Source: an uncultured Spirochaetaceae bacterium
GTDB taxonomy: Bacteria; Spirochaetota; Spirochaetia; Sphaerochaetales; Sphaerochaetaceae
Direction of reading: 5' to 3'
NCBI GenBank assembly: GCA_944389055.1
Contig: CALXKY010000002.1
Coordinates: 1-57,764 of the forward strand
DNA: 57,764 bases
The translations under genes were made by a program, and so were the position numbers. The notes below the pieces were generated by a model. That model ran no database searches, was not told the DNA's origin, and saw only the letters and a program-made list of their open reading frames with translations. Every line of letters begins with the position of its first letter. The first letter of the stretch is position 1. Positions 50,645-57,764 of this stretch are shown piece after piece.

Positions 50645-53286
50645 CAGTTATCCTCCTTGGTGTCCATAGCATTGATTTCCCTTGCAAAGATCTGCCATGC
50701 CTGCTTCAGCTCAGGATCATTCTTCACGAGGTTGATTGCATCTGTCTGTGAATAGTTGGCAGTCTCGAAAATGGCGGGGTCGATTGTCACCCCTGTAAGC
50801 TGGCGTCCTGCCCTTGTCGTCTCATATGCAGGCTTCACGTATCTGCCGATGGTGTTCGCATCAAGCCAGTTGTTATCAGGTATGCGGACTTCTCTCTCCT
50901 GCGGATTGACCAGAGAGACATTTCCGGAATCGGTGAAAGTCGCAAAGGCTGTCCAGGTCTCGCCATCCTTGGTTTCCTGGATCTCATTTGCCCTGACTCT
51001 GAATATCCTTCCATCAACGAACATCACAGGTGAAGCAATGGCTGTATTCCCGGAGTCACTGACCTCAGGCATTGAATGGATGTCCACCTTCGTTATGCTC
51101 ATGCCATCCTGGTTCATGCCATGCAGAAGCAGCGATTCAAAGACATCCGTACGCCTGCGGAAATCCTCCTGCGCCTCAATGGAAAGGAACCTGTATTCAG
51201 GGAAGGCAGCAAGCTCTCCGGAGGCCAGGTAACGCGAGACAACACCGACTGTATTGCCATCCTCATCCTGAAGCCCGACTGGATCATACCCCGCTGAATG
51301 GTCAAGATAGATATAATTGCTCTCCCCTGCATTCACGATCTTGTTGTTGCTCTCAACTGCAGCCGTGACCGCCTTCTTCATCGTCACACCAGGCTCATCA
51401 AGAAGAGGTATATCGCTGAGGCCATCCGTCCCAAGAACCTCATTCTGCAGGATGAAAGCCTGGGTTGTCTGGTTCGCGTAATTGAAGATATCCTCCGGAG
51501 TTCCGACAGCCTTCGTGCCGTACTGGAAGATAGAATCTGCAATAGCGCCATTGGTCTGAGTCAGGACCTTATTCAGGAGCGCTAATTCCTCTGGAGATCG
51601 CTTGCTCGCCTGAGACTGGATGAGCTTCTCAGCTACCAGGAGCGATGTGACAGCACTCTCGATATCGCCCCGCAATGCCTGGGGAATATATCCCATCACC
51701 TTGTTCATCGCCACGGACTGTGCGGCGAGTATGCTCGCATCCGACTCTGGAAGCCCGATCTGCTTCCTTGCCGCAGCGGTCCTGTTCGTGACAGCCTGGA
51801 GATATTCCTCTCCGGTGTATGAACCGGATGTGAACAGATTCCAATCGGAATCAAGCCCATCCTCGAATGCCGTTATTACATCATTGTCTGCGCTTCTCAC
51901 CTTCTCGGCAGATGTATCCAGAGCCTTCGCTGCGCTTTCCTCGATATCCTGCAGCTTGGCCTTGTACTGAGCGATTGCTGCTTCCTTCTCTTCTGGCATC
52001 CCGTAGAACCAGGAATCCATCCTGCCGCTTTCAAGCCAGTCAAGGGTCTCAGCATAAGCACTGTATCCGCCTGCAGCATCAGCTGAGAGCTGGTTTGATA
52101 CCATGGTGCGGACAGCTGTCCTCTGCTGCCCCTGTGCGGCTCTCAGCATCGATGAGACCATGGATTTCGGGAGATTGTTTGCCTTGCCGATATCGTTGAT
52201 CTCCTGCATTACTTCAGCAGGCGCTGTCCCCATATCAGTGAAGGCTTCTGCCATGATGTCCTCGGCCTGGGACACATATGCACCCTCCATCTGGCCGTAG
52301 GATGTCTGGGCCACGCCATAGATGCTGTTGCGCTGATCAGCAGACAGAAAAGACAGGGATTGGAGATATGAGTCAGCCGATGCCAGGCCTTCTGTCCTGG
52401 CTATCTGCACTGCTCTTTCCTTTGCGCCGGAATACCTGACCTGCTCAAGATACAGAGCGGCCTCTGTCTGCTTTCTCTTTTCGCTCCAGTCAGATCTGCC
52501 GGCGATATTCGCTATTCCCTGGTACATGACGCCAGGAGGAAGCGTTCCATTGTACTGAGCCCAGAGCTGGGAATCAGGCACTGCTGCTATCTGCTGGTTG
52601 GCACTGAACGCATTCTCGTAATCATAGTACGTCTGTTCGATGGACATGCCGGCCATCTCGCCGAACTTGGAGACATAGTATTGCGTGGCCTGCTTACGCA
52701 TCGATTCCTTCGTTGTTGCCGAATAATCCGAGTTCTCGATGCGGTCAAGAAGCCCCTCATACCAGGTAGTGAAGCTTTCTCCTGGATCAAATGAATATGA
52801 TCTGCTTTTACGTGCCGGAGAGCCTCCTGCAGAAACCGTTTCTGGATCAGCGCCGACGGAAGCACCCTGATTGCCTGCATCACCTGAAGGCGATTCATCT
52901 GATGGCTGCTCGTTCTCCTTGAATCCTGCTTCGCCTCCCCTGATGGCATCATCGGCGGCCTTATCACCTTCAGCAAGCCATTCTGCCATATCGACAGAAG
53001 CCTCCTCTGATTCAGATGCGGCTATAAGTTCCGAAAGCTTCATCCCTCCGGAGACTGCCGAACTGAACAGCGACGAAGCTTTGCTGATGAAGTTTCCGAT
53101 TGATTCTGTGTCCAGTATGCTCCGGCGCTCAGCCTCTCTACGCTGGATTCCACGCCGTGCCAGAACAGTGCTGTTCTCTGTGCTTGATCTGATGTTCTTC
53201 ACGCTGGCACGCTGCTGTGCGGCCTGCGTATTCGATGAAAGCGATCCGTAGTATGCGCTCCTGTCGCGCCTTTCAAACATTGCCAT
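50644..53286 (-). CDS. internal virion protein (T7 gp15-like position)
   Basis: 880 residues, largely helical and Ala/Gln/Ser-rich: TQAAQQRASVKNIRSSTENS at the N-terminus, an acidic linker, then ITQYYVSKFG-like segments (KQATQYYVSKFGEMAGMSIE) and many short helices. No enzymatic motif is seen. Its position between the gp14-like gene and the giant protein fits the second ejected core protein of podoviruses. It overlaps the previous gene by 88 nt; TGGAG precedes its ATG. Confidence 0.7.
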   Translation of the reverse strand: MAMFERRDRSAYYGSLSSNTQAAQQRASVKNIRSSTENSTVLARRGIQRREAERRSILDTESIGNFISKASSLFSSAVSGGMKLSELIAASESEEASVDMAEWLAEGDKAADDAIRGGEAGFKENEQPSDESPSGDAGNQGASVGADPETVSAGGSPARKSRSYSFDPGESFTTWYEGLLDRIENSDYSATTKESMRKQATQYYVSKFGEMAGMSIEQTYYDYENAFSANQQIAAVPDSQLWAQYNGTLPPGVMYQGIANIAGRSDWSEKRKQTEAALYLEQVRYSGAKERAVQIARTEGLASADSYLQSLSFLSADQRNSIYGVAQTSYGQMEGAYVSQAEDIMAEAFTDMGTAPAEVMQEINDIGKANNLPKSMVSSMLRAAQGQQRTAVRTMVSNQLSADAAGGYSAYAETLDWLESGRMDSWFYGMPEEKEAAIAQYKAKLQDIEESAAKALDTSAEKVRSADNDVITAFEDGLDSDWNLFTSGSYTGEEYLQAVTNRTAAARKQIGLPESDASILAAQSVAMNKVMGYIPQALRGDIESAVTSLLVAEKLIQSQASKRSPEELALLNKVLTQTNGAIADSIFQYGTKAVGTPEDIFNYANQTTQAFILQNEVLGTDGLSDIPLLDEPGVTMKKAVTAAVESNNKIVNAGESNYIYLDHSAGYDPVGLQDEDGNTVGVVSRYLASGELAAFPEYRFLSIEAQEDFRRRTDVFESLLLHGMNQDGMSITKVDIHSMPEVSDSGNTAIASPVMFVDGRIFRVRANEIQETKDGETWTAFATFTDSGNVSLVNPQEREVRIPDNNWLDANTIGRYVKPAYETTRAGRQLTGVTIDPAIFETANYSQTDAINLVKNDPELKQAWQIFAREINAMDTKEDN

Positions 53287-54257
53287 ATTCCAATCAGCTC
53301 CAGGTGGTCTTCTTCGTATTCGTTGACGTCCTTCAGCACTGAGTCCTTGTTTGCAAGGATCCTGTCCGCAGAGGCCTGCAGATCACTGATGTTCTCCAGC
53401 ATTGCCTGAAGGTTCTTCTCGTAATTGGAAAGCGTGTCATCATAATCCTCGAGGAACTGCTCATTCTCCTTGGCGACGTCTGCAGCCTGATCCCGGAAGG
53501 AATCAAAGGCAAGCTTCGCTGCAGCTCTCTCTGTATTCAGCTTCGCGATGTTGTTCCTTACCGTGGTTCTGCTTGCAAGAAGCGACTTGGCATATGAACC
53601 AATCATCCCTTCCCCTGATCTGCCCTGGACGGAAGTCCCCTCTGCGGACTCATTGAACTTCATATCATCGCCGACAAAAGCCCTGATTGCATTGCGGGAG
53701 CGTCTGGCAGCTGAATTGAATGCACCCACGACAGATCCGGTTGCAGAGGCATAGATATTGACAATGGCCTGATCATTCCTTTTCTCCGTGTACTCGCTGA
53801 ATCCGGAGGTTATGAGAGAGTCAAGCTCAAGCGCTGAGGAATCCCGGTAGGCAGCAAGGTCCTTCTCCGCGCTCTCAAGATTCGCAGAGTTTATCTGATC
53901 CTGCTGCAGAAGGAGATTGTCTTCATCCCCTTCCCCTTCAAGCATCTGACGGTAATCCTCAAGCCAGTCCTCTGATTCGGTCTTCTGCTGGGTGAGATCT
54001 TCAATCTGCCCTCTGTATTTATCCGCCTCATTCTGGTAGCCGATCAGCTGCCCCTGGATGTTGTTAAGCTGCTCATCATATGATTCAAGCAGGTCTATGT
54101 CATCGAGATAGGCATTGTAGTCATCCTCCAGCTTGCCGTATCCGGACATATGGTTCTCACTGATACCGAATGAAAGGATTCCTGTTAGAACACGCTGCCA
54201 TTCAGGCTGGCTATATGCTCCATCATTCTTGTTTGAAGAAACCCTGAGTGCCATCAT
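53199..54257 (-). CDS. internal virion protein (T7 gp14-like position)
   Basis: 352 residues. A long coiled-coil/helical protein: LEDDYNAYLDDIDLLESYDE, QLNNIQGQLIGYQNEADKYR, a small-residue hydrophobic stretch (VNIYASATGSVVGAFNSAAR), then LSNYEKNLQAMLENISDLQA. The last about 30 residues are read in the overlap with the next gene and have a different character. Such proteins form the first part of the ejection channel in T7-like phages. ATG codons at 54257 and 54254 are both possible. Confidence 0.7.
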   Translation of the reverse strand: MMALRVSSNKNDGAYSQPEWQRVLTGILSFGISENHMSGYGKLEDDYNAYLDDIDLLESYDEQLNNIQGQLIGYQNEADKYRGQIEDLTQQKTESEDWLEDYRQMLEGEGDEDNLLLQQDQINSANLESAEKDLAAYRDSSALELDSLITSGFSEYTEKRNDQAIVNIYASATGSVVGAFNSAARRSRNAIRAFVGDDMKFNESAEGTSVQGRSGEGMIGSYAKSLLASRTTVRNNIAKLNTERAAAKLAFDSFRDQAADVAKENEQFLEDYDDTLSNYEKNLQAMLENISDLQASADRILANKDSVLKDVNEYEEDHLELIGIWQCLKGATGAHTTDRFHRIRRPHSSVPA

Positions 54258-56206
54258 ACCTCCTGGATAGAATGCTCAACGATGAACGCGCAGATGCTCA
54301 GAGGGTACGGATCCTCCGAAAATACGATGACCCTGTCGTCGCTGACATTGGGACTCTTGAATGCTGTACTGATATCACCGGTGAAGAGCTCTGCCATTTC
54401 CCCGTATCTGAATTCGCCGTAACGCCTATAAAGAAGCTGGGTTGCCCCTTCACCTATCCGGCTTCTATCAAAAGCCCCTGAAGATGTACTGGGGCGCATG
54501 TTCACTTTTCCGCCCAGTGAGAGATTCAGCCTGAACGATATGTCCTTTATGACTCTCAGCGTACTCTGGCTTGTGCCATTGGCCGGAAGCTCAGAACGGA
54601 GAGTGCCTATGATGCTCATGTACCTGAGCCCTGCTGTGATCACGGAGGACTCCCTGGCTTCATCCCTGAACCTGTCATCGAGCACCAGATAGCCATCGGC
54701 ATCCGCAGTGCCAGTGAAAGATGCTGAATACCGCTTCGAGGAAGACTCATCTTGCGACCTGACAGTCTCCACTTCCCTTCCGCCGAGAGCCGGGAGACAT
54801 ATCCGTCCCTGCTCGTCAACTTCAGGCGAAGAGGTGTAGCAGTCCAGGAAAGGCACTGCATAGACAGAATCCCCTGGAACCATTTCCAGCGTCTCAACAA
54901 GGGCCTTCCCTTCTCTGTCCATGACCAGGAACAGCGTTGCATATCTGTTCACATCGCTCTCCATGGCCTCTATCCACAGCGGATGATCGGTGCCTGTGAA
55001 CTTCATTACTGACCATGCGATCATGCCTCCCTGATCAGAGAAGCTGCAAGCGAGAAGCTGTCCGTCATTCGTCAGAACCCAGACGACAGCGGGACTTCCC
55101 TCTGTCAGGCAGATTGTCCTGATTCCTGCCCGGAGATAATTAGCTACCGGCCTGCTTATGTCGATGCCGGTGTACGATGAATACTGCTGACTGTAGTTCA
55201 TGCACATGAGGCTGTGACCGCCTATGCCGGCAAAGAAGACATATGAGTTGTATGCGACAGCCTTGGATCCGGAAGCACCGAGGGCAACAGCCTGGGAAAG
55301 AGAGAATGTGCTCACACCCTCTGCAGGAACCGCTGAAAGCGCAGCGCCTCCGGCGTACTGATAGATAGACATGCCGGCACCGATGAGGATTGCCTGGTGC
55401 GACAGTGCCCAGCGTATCCTTGTGCCGTACATATCAGAGGACTGGTACGCTATGGCGCAGTCGGCCGCGGTCATCTCCTCTTCCGATGGAGTCTCCTCTG
55501 TCTCAAGCTTCAGAGCGTGCCATTCCTCCAGTGTGAAATCGTTATAGCGGTATTCCCCAGTAGCGGCATCCATCGTTCGGGAAGCCCAGATCATCAGAGG
55601 ATCATTGTCCGTGGACATCAGGAACCAGCGTCCGCCATAGAAGAGCTGCAGAGAAGGATAATCCCCTTCCTTGTCGAAAGTCTTTGCAACGGTCCAGTCA
55701 TCTCCGTCTGCCAGGGTCTCTGGCTTAGGTATGGCCTGTACGAAGCTTATCTCCTCCGGTGCAGATAACGTCAGAAGTCCATCTTCGGCAGCGGGGTCTG
55801 TCACTGCCATCCTGGCAGGCTTGTGGTTCCTGTGGACGATGTAAAGCGTGCCCATGTTGGAGACAACGGAAAGGGTCTTCAGCTCTGCTGCAAGGTACGG
55901 GGTAACGACTTCATTGCTTGCGGGTCTTCCATCCCTGTCGATGAGACGGGCTCCTTTATCCCAGCACTCCAGCATATAGATCTCATCCTCATCCTTCCAG
56001 AAGCGGAAGAACACGGAACAAGAAGACTTGGCCATGGTTCCGAATTTTGTCCCGTAGCGGCGGAATACGCACGTGCTGTCATATAGCACATTCTCCGCTA
56101 TAGACAATCCTGCTGAGTATGCTGATGAGCCTACCGCGCCTTCCTGGATCGGAGACAGCAATCCTCCGATAAAGCTGTTCTGTATAGTCCGATACGGAGT
56201 CGCCAT
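54254..56206 (-). CDS. tail tubular protein B (nozzle)
   Basis: 650 residues. The start pattern IQNSFIGGLLSPIQEGAVGS, then AENVLYDSTCVFRRYGTKFG is typical of T7 gp12-like nozzle proteins. Long beta-rich body with FVQAIPKPETLADGDDWTVA, LQLFYGGRWFLMSTDNDPLM, and AVAYNSYVFFAGIGGHSLMC. It forms the distal tail tube to which fibres attach. It overlaps the tail tubular A stop by one base. Confidence 0.88.
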   Translation of the reverse strand: MATPYRTIQNSFIGGLLSPIQEGAVGSSAYSAGLSIAENVLYDSTCVFRRYGTKFGTMAKSSCSVFFRFWKDEDEIYMLECWDKGARLIDRDGRPASNEVVTPYLAAELKTLSVVSNMGTLYIVHRNHKPARMAVTDPAAEDGLLTLSAPEEISFVQAIPKPETLADGDDWTVAKTFDKEGDYPSLQLFYGGRWFLMSTDNDPLMIWASRTMDAATGEYRYNDFTLEEWHALKLETEETPSEEEMTAADCAIAYQSSDMYGTRIRWALSHQAILIGAGMSIYQYAGGAALSAVPAEGVSTFSLSQAVALGASGSKAVAYNSYVFFAGIGGHSLMCMNYSQQYSSYTGIDISRPVANYLRAGIRTICLTEGSPAVVWVLTNDGQLLACSFSDQGGMIAWSVMKFTGTDHPLWIEAMESDVNRYATLFLVMDREGKALVETLEMVPGDSVYAVPFLDCYTSSPEVDEQGRICLPALGGREVETVRSQDESSSKRYSASFTGTADADGYLVLDDRFRDEARESSVITAGLRYMSIIGTLRSELPANGTSQSTLRVIKDISFRLNLSLGGKVNMRPSTSSGAFDRSRIGEGATQLLYRRYGEFRYGEMAELFTGDISTAFKSPNVSDDRVIVFSEDPYPLSICAFIVEHSIQEV

Positions 56207-56778
56207 CAGTATTCTCCTCCATCCGTCCAGAAGCCTGTTCCTCTGTTCTCCTGATAGCGGCCGGCAGAAGCAAGTGATATGGCATTGCTGAGCTGTGTCT
56301 GGTACTCGCTCCTGAGCATAGCGGCGAGATTGTCATCATGGGCGACAGGCGACGCAAGGAGAGAAGCCAGACGGTATGTCACAAGCGACTTTGCATAAGA
56401 AGGCATATTGTCCGGGGTCTCCGGCAGCTTCACGTACTTCACGATGACCCTTGAGGCATCGGTGCATATGCAGCCCTCTGAAAGCTCCCATTCCATATCC
56501 TCGGGGATCGTAGATACCTTGATTATCCTGGCTGCATTCTCTGGCCGGGCATATCTGTAGCGGTAGACAGGATGAGTACTGCTGAGCCTCGGGACTTCCT
56601 CCGTGTCCGCAAGATCGTAGAAATCAACAGTGCTGTAGACATCCTCTACAGCAACAGGAAGAAGCGTCTCAACATAGCTCGCTTCCATGGATCCATCCTG
56701 CATCTTCTGCATCAGATGAGAAGACACCATCGATAACGCTGCATTGGCTATGTTCAGCCATTCCTTTCCGTACTGCAT
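56206..56778 (-). CDS. tail tubular protein A (gatekeeper)
   Basis: 190 residues. Helical start YGKEWLNIANAALSMVSSHL, a strand segment SSTHPVYRYRYARPENAARI, then IVKYVKLPETPDNMPSYAKSLVTYRLASLLA as in gp11-like proteins (core DNMPSYAKSLVTYRLA). It joins portal to nozzle. It is followed directly by tail tubular protein B. Confidence 0.85.
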   Translation of the reverse strand: MQYGKEWLNIANAALSMVSSHLMQKMQDGSMEASYVETLLPVAVEDVYSTVDFYDLADTEEVPRLSSTHPVYRYRYARPENAARIIKVSTIPEDMEWELSEGCICTDASRVIVKYVKLPETPDNMPSYAKSLVTYRLASLLASPVAHDDNLAAMLRSEYQTQLSNAISLASAGRYQENRGTGFWTDGGEY

Positions 56779-56797
56779 TGCCGTCCTTTTCCAGAAA

Positions 56798-56826
56798 GCC
56801 GCCTTCCCCTATGCGGAGAAGACGGC
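56798..56826. terminator. hairpin between capsid and tail genes
   Basis: GCCGCCTTCCCC and GGAGAAGACGGC form a 12-position stem with two mismatches and a 5-nt loop in the 106-nt gap. Only a weak T-stretch (TTTCTGG on the minus strand) follows, so it may be a partial terminator or RNA processing site. Confidence 0.45.
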
Positions 56827-56884
56827 CCGTGTGTTCAATCAATGCGGGTGTTTTCCGCGTATCAGATTCGATTCTGCAGATCCA

Positions 56885-57241
56885 TCAGCCTGCAGACTTG
56901 CCGCCCACCTCTATGTGAGCAGTCACCTTCCCTGTCCCGGTACCTCCGACTCTCAGGAACTGCTTGCACGTCAGCGGAAGAGCAAGCTTCACGACATCCC
57001 CGTCTGCCATTGAAGCAATAGCAGGATAGTCATGAATCGAGGTTGTCGGATTGTCAGAAGCACCGGAATAAAGCGAGAGCTTCGCATTAGTCACGGCCCC
57101 ATTTGCAGTAATGACAAGCACAGCTGGAAGAAGATTAGAAAGATCCTCTTCCTCCACCTTGAAGTCAACGTGATTGGCACTATACCCCGCTGTGCTCGAA
57201 CCAAGCGTGATGAGCCCGAAATTAAGCGTTGCATCCATCAT
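56885..57241 (-). CDS. capsid cement/decoration protein (Bbp16-like)
   Basis: 118 residues, beta-rich: MMDATLNFGLITLGSSTAGY, LLPAVLVITANGAVTNAKLSL, then GTGTGKVTAHIEVGGKSAG. Size, composition and place directly after the major capsid gene match the Bbp16-type cement protein of Bordetella phage BPP-1. GGAGG lies upstream of the ATG pair at 57241. Confidence 0.7.
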   Translation of the reverse strand: MMDATLNFGLITLGSSTAGYSANHVDFKVEEEDLSNLLPAVLVITANGAVTNAKLSLYSGASDNPTTSIHDYPAIASMADGDVVKLALPLTCKQFLRVGGTGTGKVTAHIEVGGKSAG

Positions 57242-57253
57242 CTCAATGCCTCC

Positions 57254-57764
57254 TTACGCTACCGCAGCCTCATCAGAGGAGATTGAATCCATATCCATGA
57301 TCGGGATCTGCAGGAACTGCGTGATAGGACCATATCCCTCGATATCGACGGTCTTGATGTTCGTAGCCTTATTGAGAAGAAGGATCTCGAAGAGGCTCTT
57401 GATGTCGGAATTGCAGTAGAAGTATCCAGTCCTTCCCTTGCCCGGCATCTTGTTCTTCGCCTTGATGATCGCGGCAAGGATAGCTGAGATATCCCCTTCC
57501 AGTGCATCGATGTTCGCAAAGCGCCAGAGAGCATTCTCAGAGCGGACAGAGAGGCCGAAGGTGATCTTGTAATCCCTTTCGAAAGCCCAGAACTTGCCGC
57601 TTCCATCCTGCGCGTCAGCCTCTACCATTCCCCTGTCGACAGAGGATATGCCAGGCGCTGTGTTCTTGGCGTAGAGAAGCCTTGTCCCGAGATTGCCCCA
57701 TTCGATGAGGTACCCGGAAGAAAGGTTATCGGTTCCGCCCAGCGATACGACGTTAGTCATGGAG
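57254..57764 (-). CDS. major capsid protein, C-terminal part (runs off window)
   Basis: At least 168 residues, cut by the right edge; the Met at 57760 is probably internal. Segments YLIEWGNLGTRLLYAKNTAP, DRGMVEADAQDGSGKFWAFERDY and FGLSVRSENALWRFANID follow the pattern of the BPP-1-like podovirus capsid family (VYGIYPKGS...GL...DLG...Y...GL.VRDWR...RIAN). The cement protein gene follows after 12 nt. Confidence 0.8.
   Translation of the reverse strand, partial: SMTNVVSLGGTDNLSSGYLIEWGNLGTRLLYAKNTAPGISSVDRGMVEADAQDGSGKFWAFERDYKITFGLSVRSENALWRFANIDALEGDISAILAAIIKAKNKMPGKGRTGYFYCNSDIKSLFEILLLNKATNIKTVDIEGYGPITQFLQIPIMDMDSISSDEAAVA

Larger units (their letters stand above)
32434..57764. mobile_element. 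podovirus-type prophage with DGR (left part; runs off window)
   Basis: From the tRNA-Gly fragment to the window end all recognisable genes but one read leftward and are phage late genes: capsid, cement, tail tubular A and B, internal virion proteins, fibres, DGR and a lysis-like cassette. Tail tubular proteins and the capsid family mark a short-tailed phage of the BPP-1 type. Integrase, repressor, replication and packaging genes are not in the window and should lie to the right. Confidence 0.85.

Overview
The window joins about 32.4 kb of bacterial chromosome to about 25 kb of a tailed prophage that runs off the right edge. The host looks like a diderm, moderately GC-rich spirochaete, probably Sphaerochaetaceae or Treponemataceae and gut-associated. 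This rests on gene content and order (spoVG and tRNA-Gln next to rplY-pth-tilS-ftsH-lepA; infC-rpmI-rplT followed by a ZapB-like coiled coil) and on an outer-membrane-like phage protein. The assignment is an inference and was not tested by a search.

Chromosome, left to right. A leftward branched-chain amino acid operon (ilvN-ilvC-leuA-leuC) lies behind a complete transcription attenuator with an Ile/Leu/Val-rich leader peptide. A HAD hydrolase follows, then a polar amino acid ABC transporter whose binding-protein gene carries an in-frame amber codon. Next come an N-acyl-D-amino acid deacylase with a degenerate Fic-like HTH protein, a FAD oxidoreductase, tRNA-Leu, a MATE exporter diverging from DUF362-GNAT-TatD, class II aldolase, infC-rpmI-rplT-zapB-like, and yidD. 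The leftward housekeeping run is spoVG-tRNA-Gln-rplY-pth-tilS-ftsH-lepA-udk, with ispE and a SMUG1-type glycosylase upstream. A rightward group holds an acyl-CoA synthetase, an MtaD-like deaminase, a cupin and a SIMPL protein. Several genes that begin a transcription unit have a -10 box only 6-9 nt before the ATG and no Shine-Dalgarno, which suggests leaderless mRNAs.

Boundary. From 31.65 to 32.7 kb lie an AT-rich block of repeated half-sites between inverted repeats, a small membrane-protein gene, a terminator, and the 3' half of a tRNA-Gly(GCC). The tRNA fragment is best read as one prophage attachment site.

Prophage (leftward late genes). Reading from the right edge: major capsid protein (partial), cement protein, tail tubular proteins A and B, two internal virion proteins, a 3161-residue multidomain 'polyvalent' protein, and an AT-rich accessory islet. 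The islet holds a NYN nuclease and an oppositely oriented 34-residue peptide whose ribosome binding site is caught in a hairpin. Then come tail-fibre proteins and a diversity-generating retroelement (DGR): variable fibre protein with its variable repeat, template repeat, and reverse transcriptase. A membrane/lysis-like cassette with two genes nested in different frames ends the phage next to the tRNA fragment. The order resembles Bordetella podophage BPP-1. The DGR is the most striking system here. Apart from one codon-sized deletion, the variable core differs from the template only at adenines, while the reverse transcriptase has MDN in place of the usual MDD.
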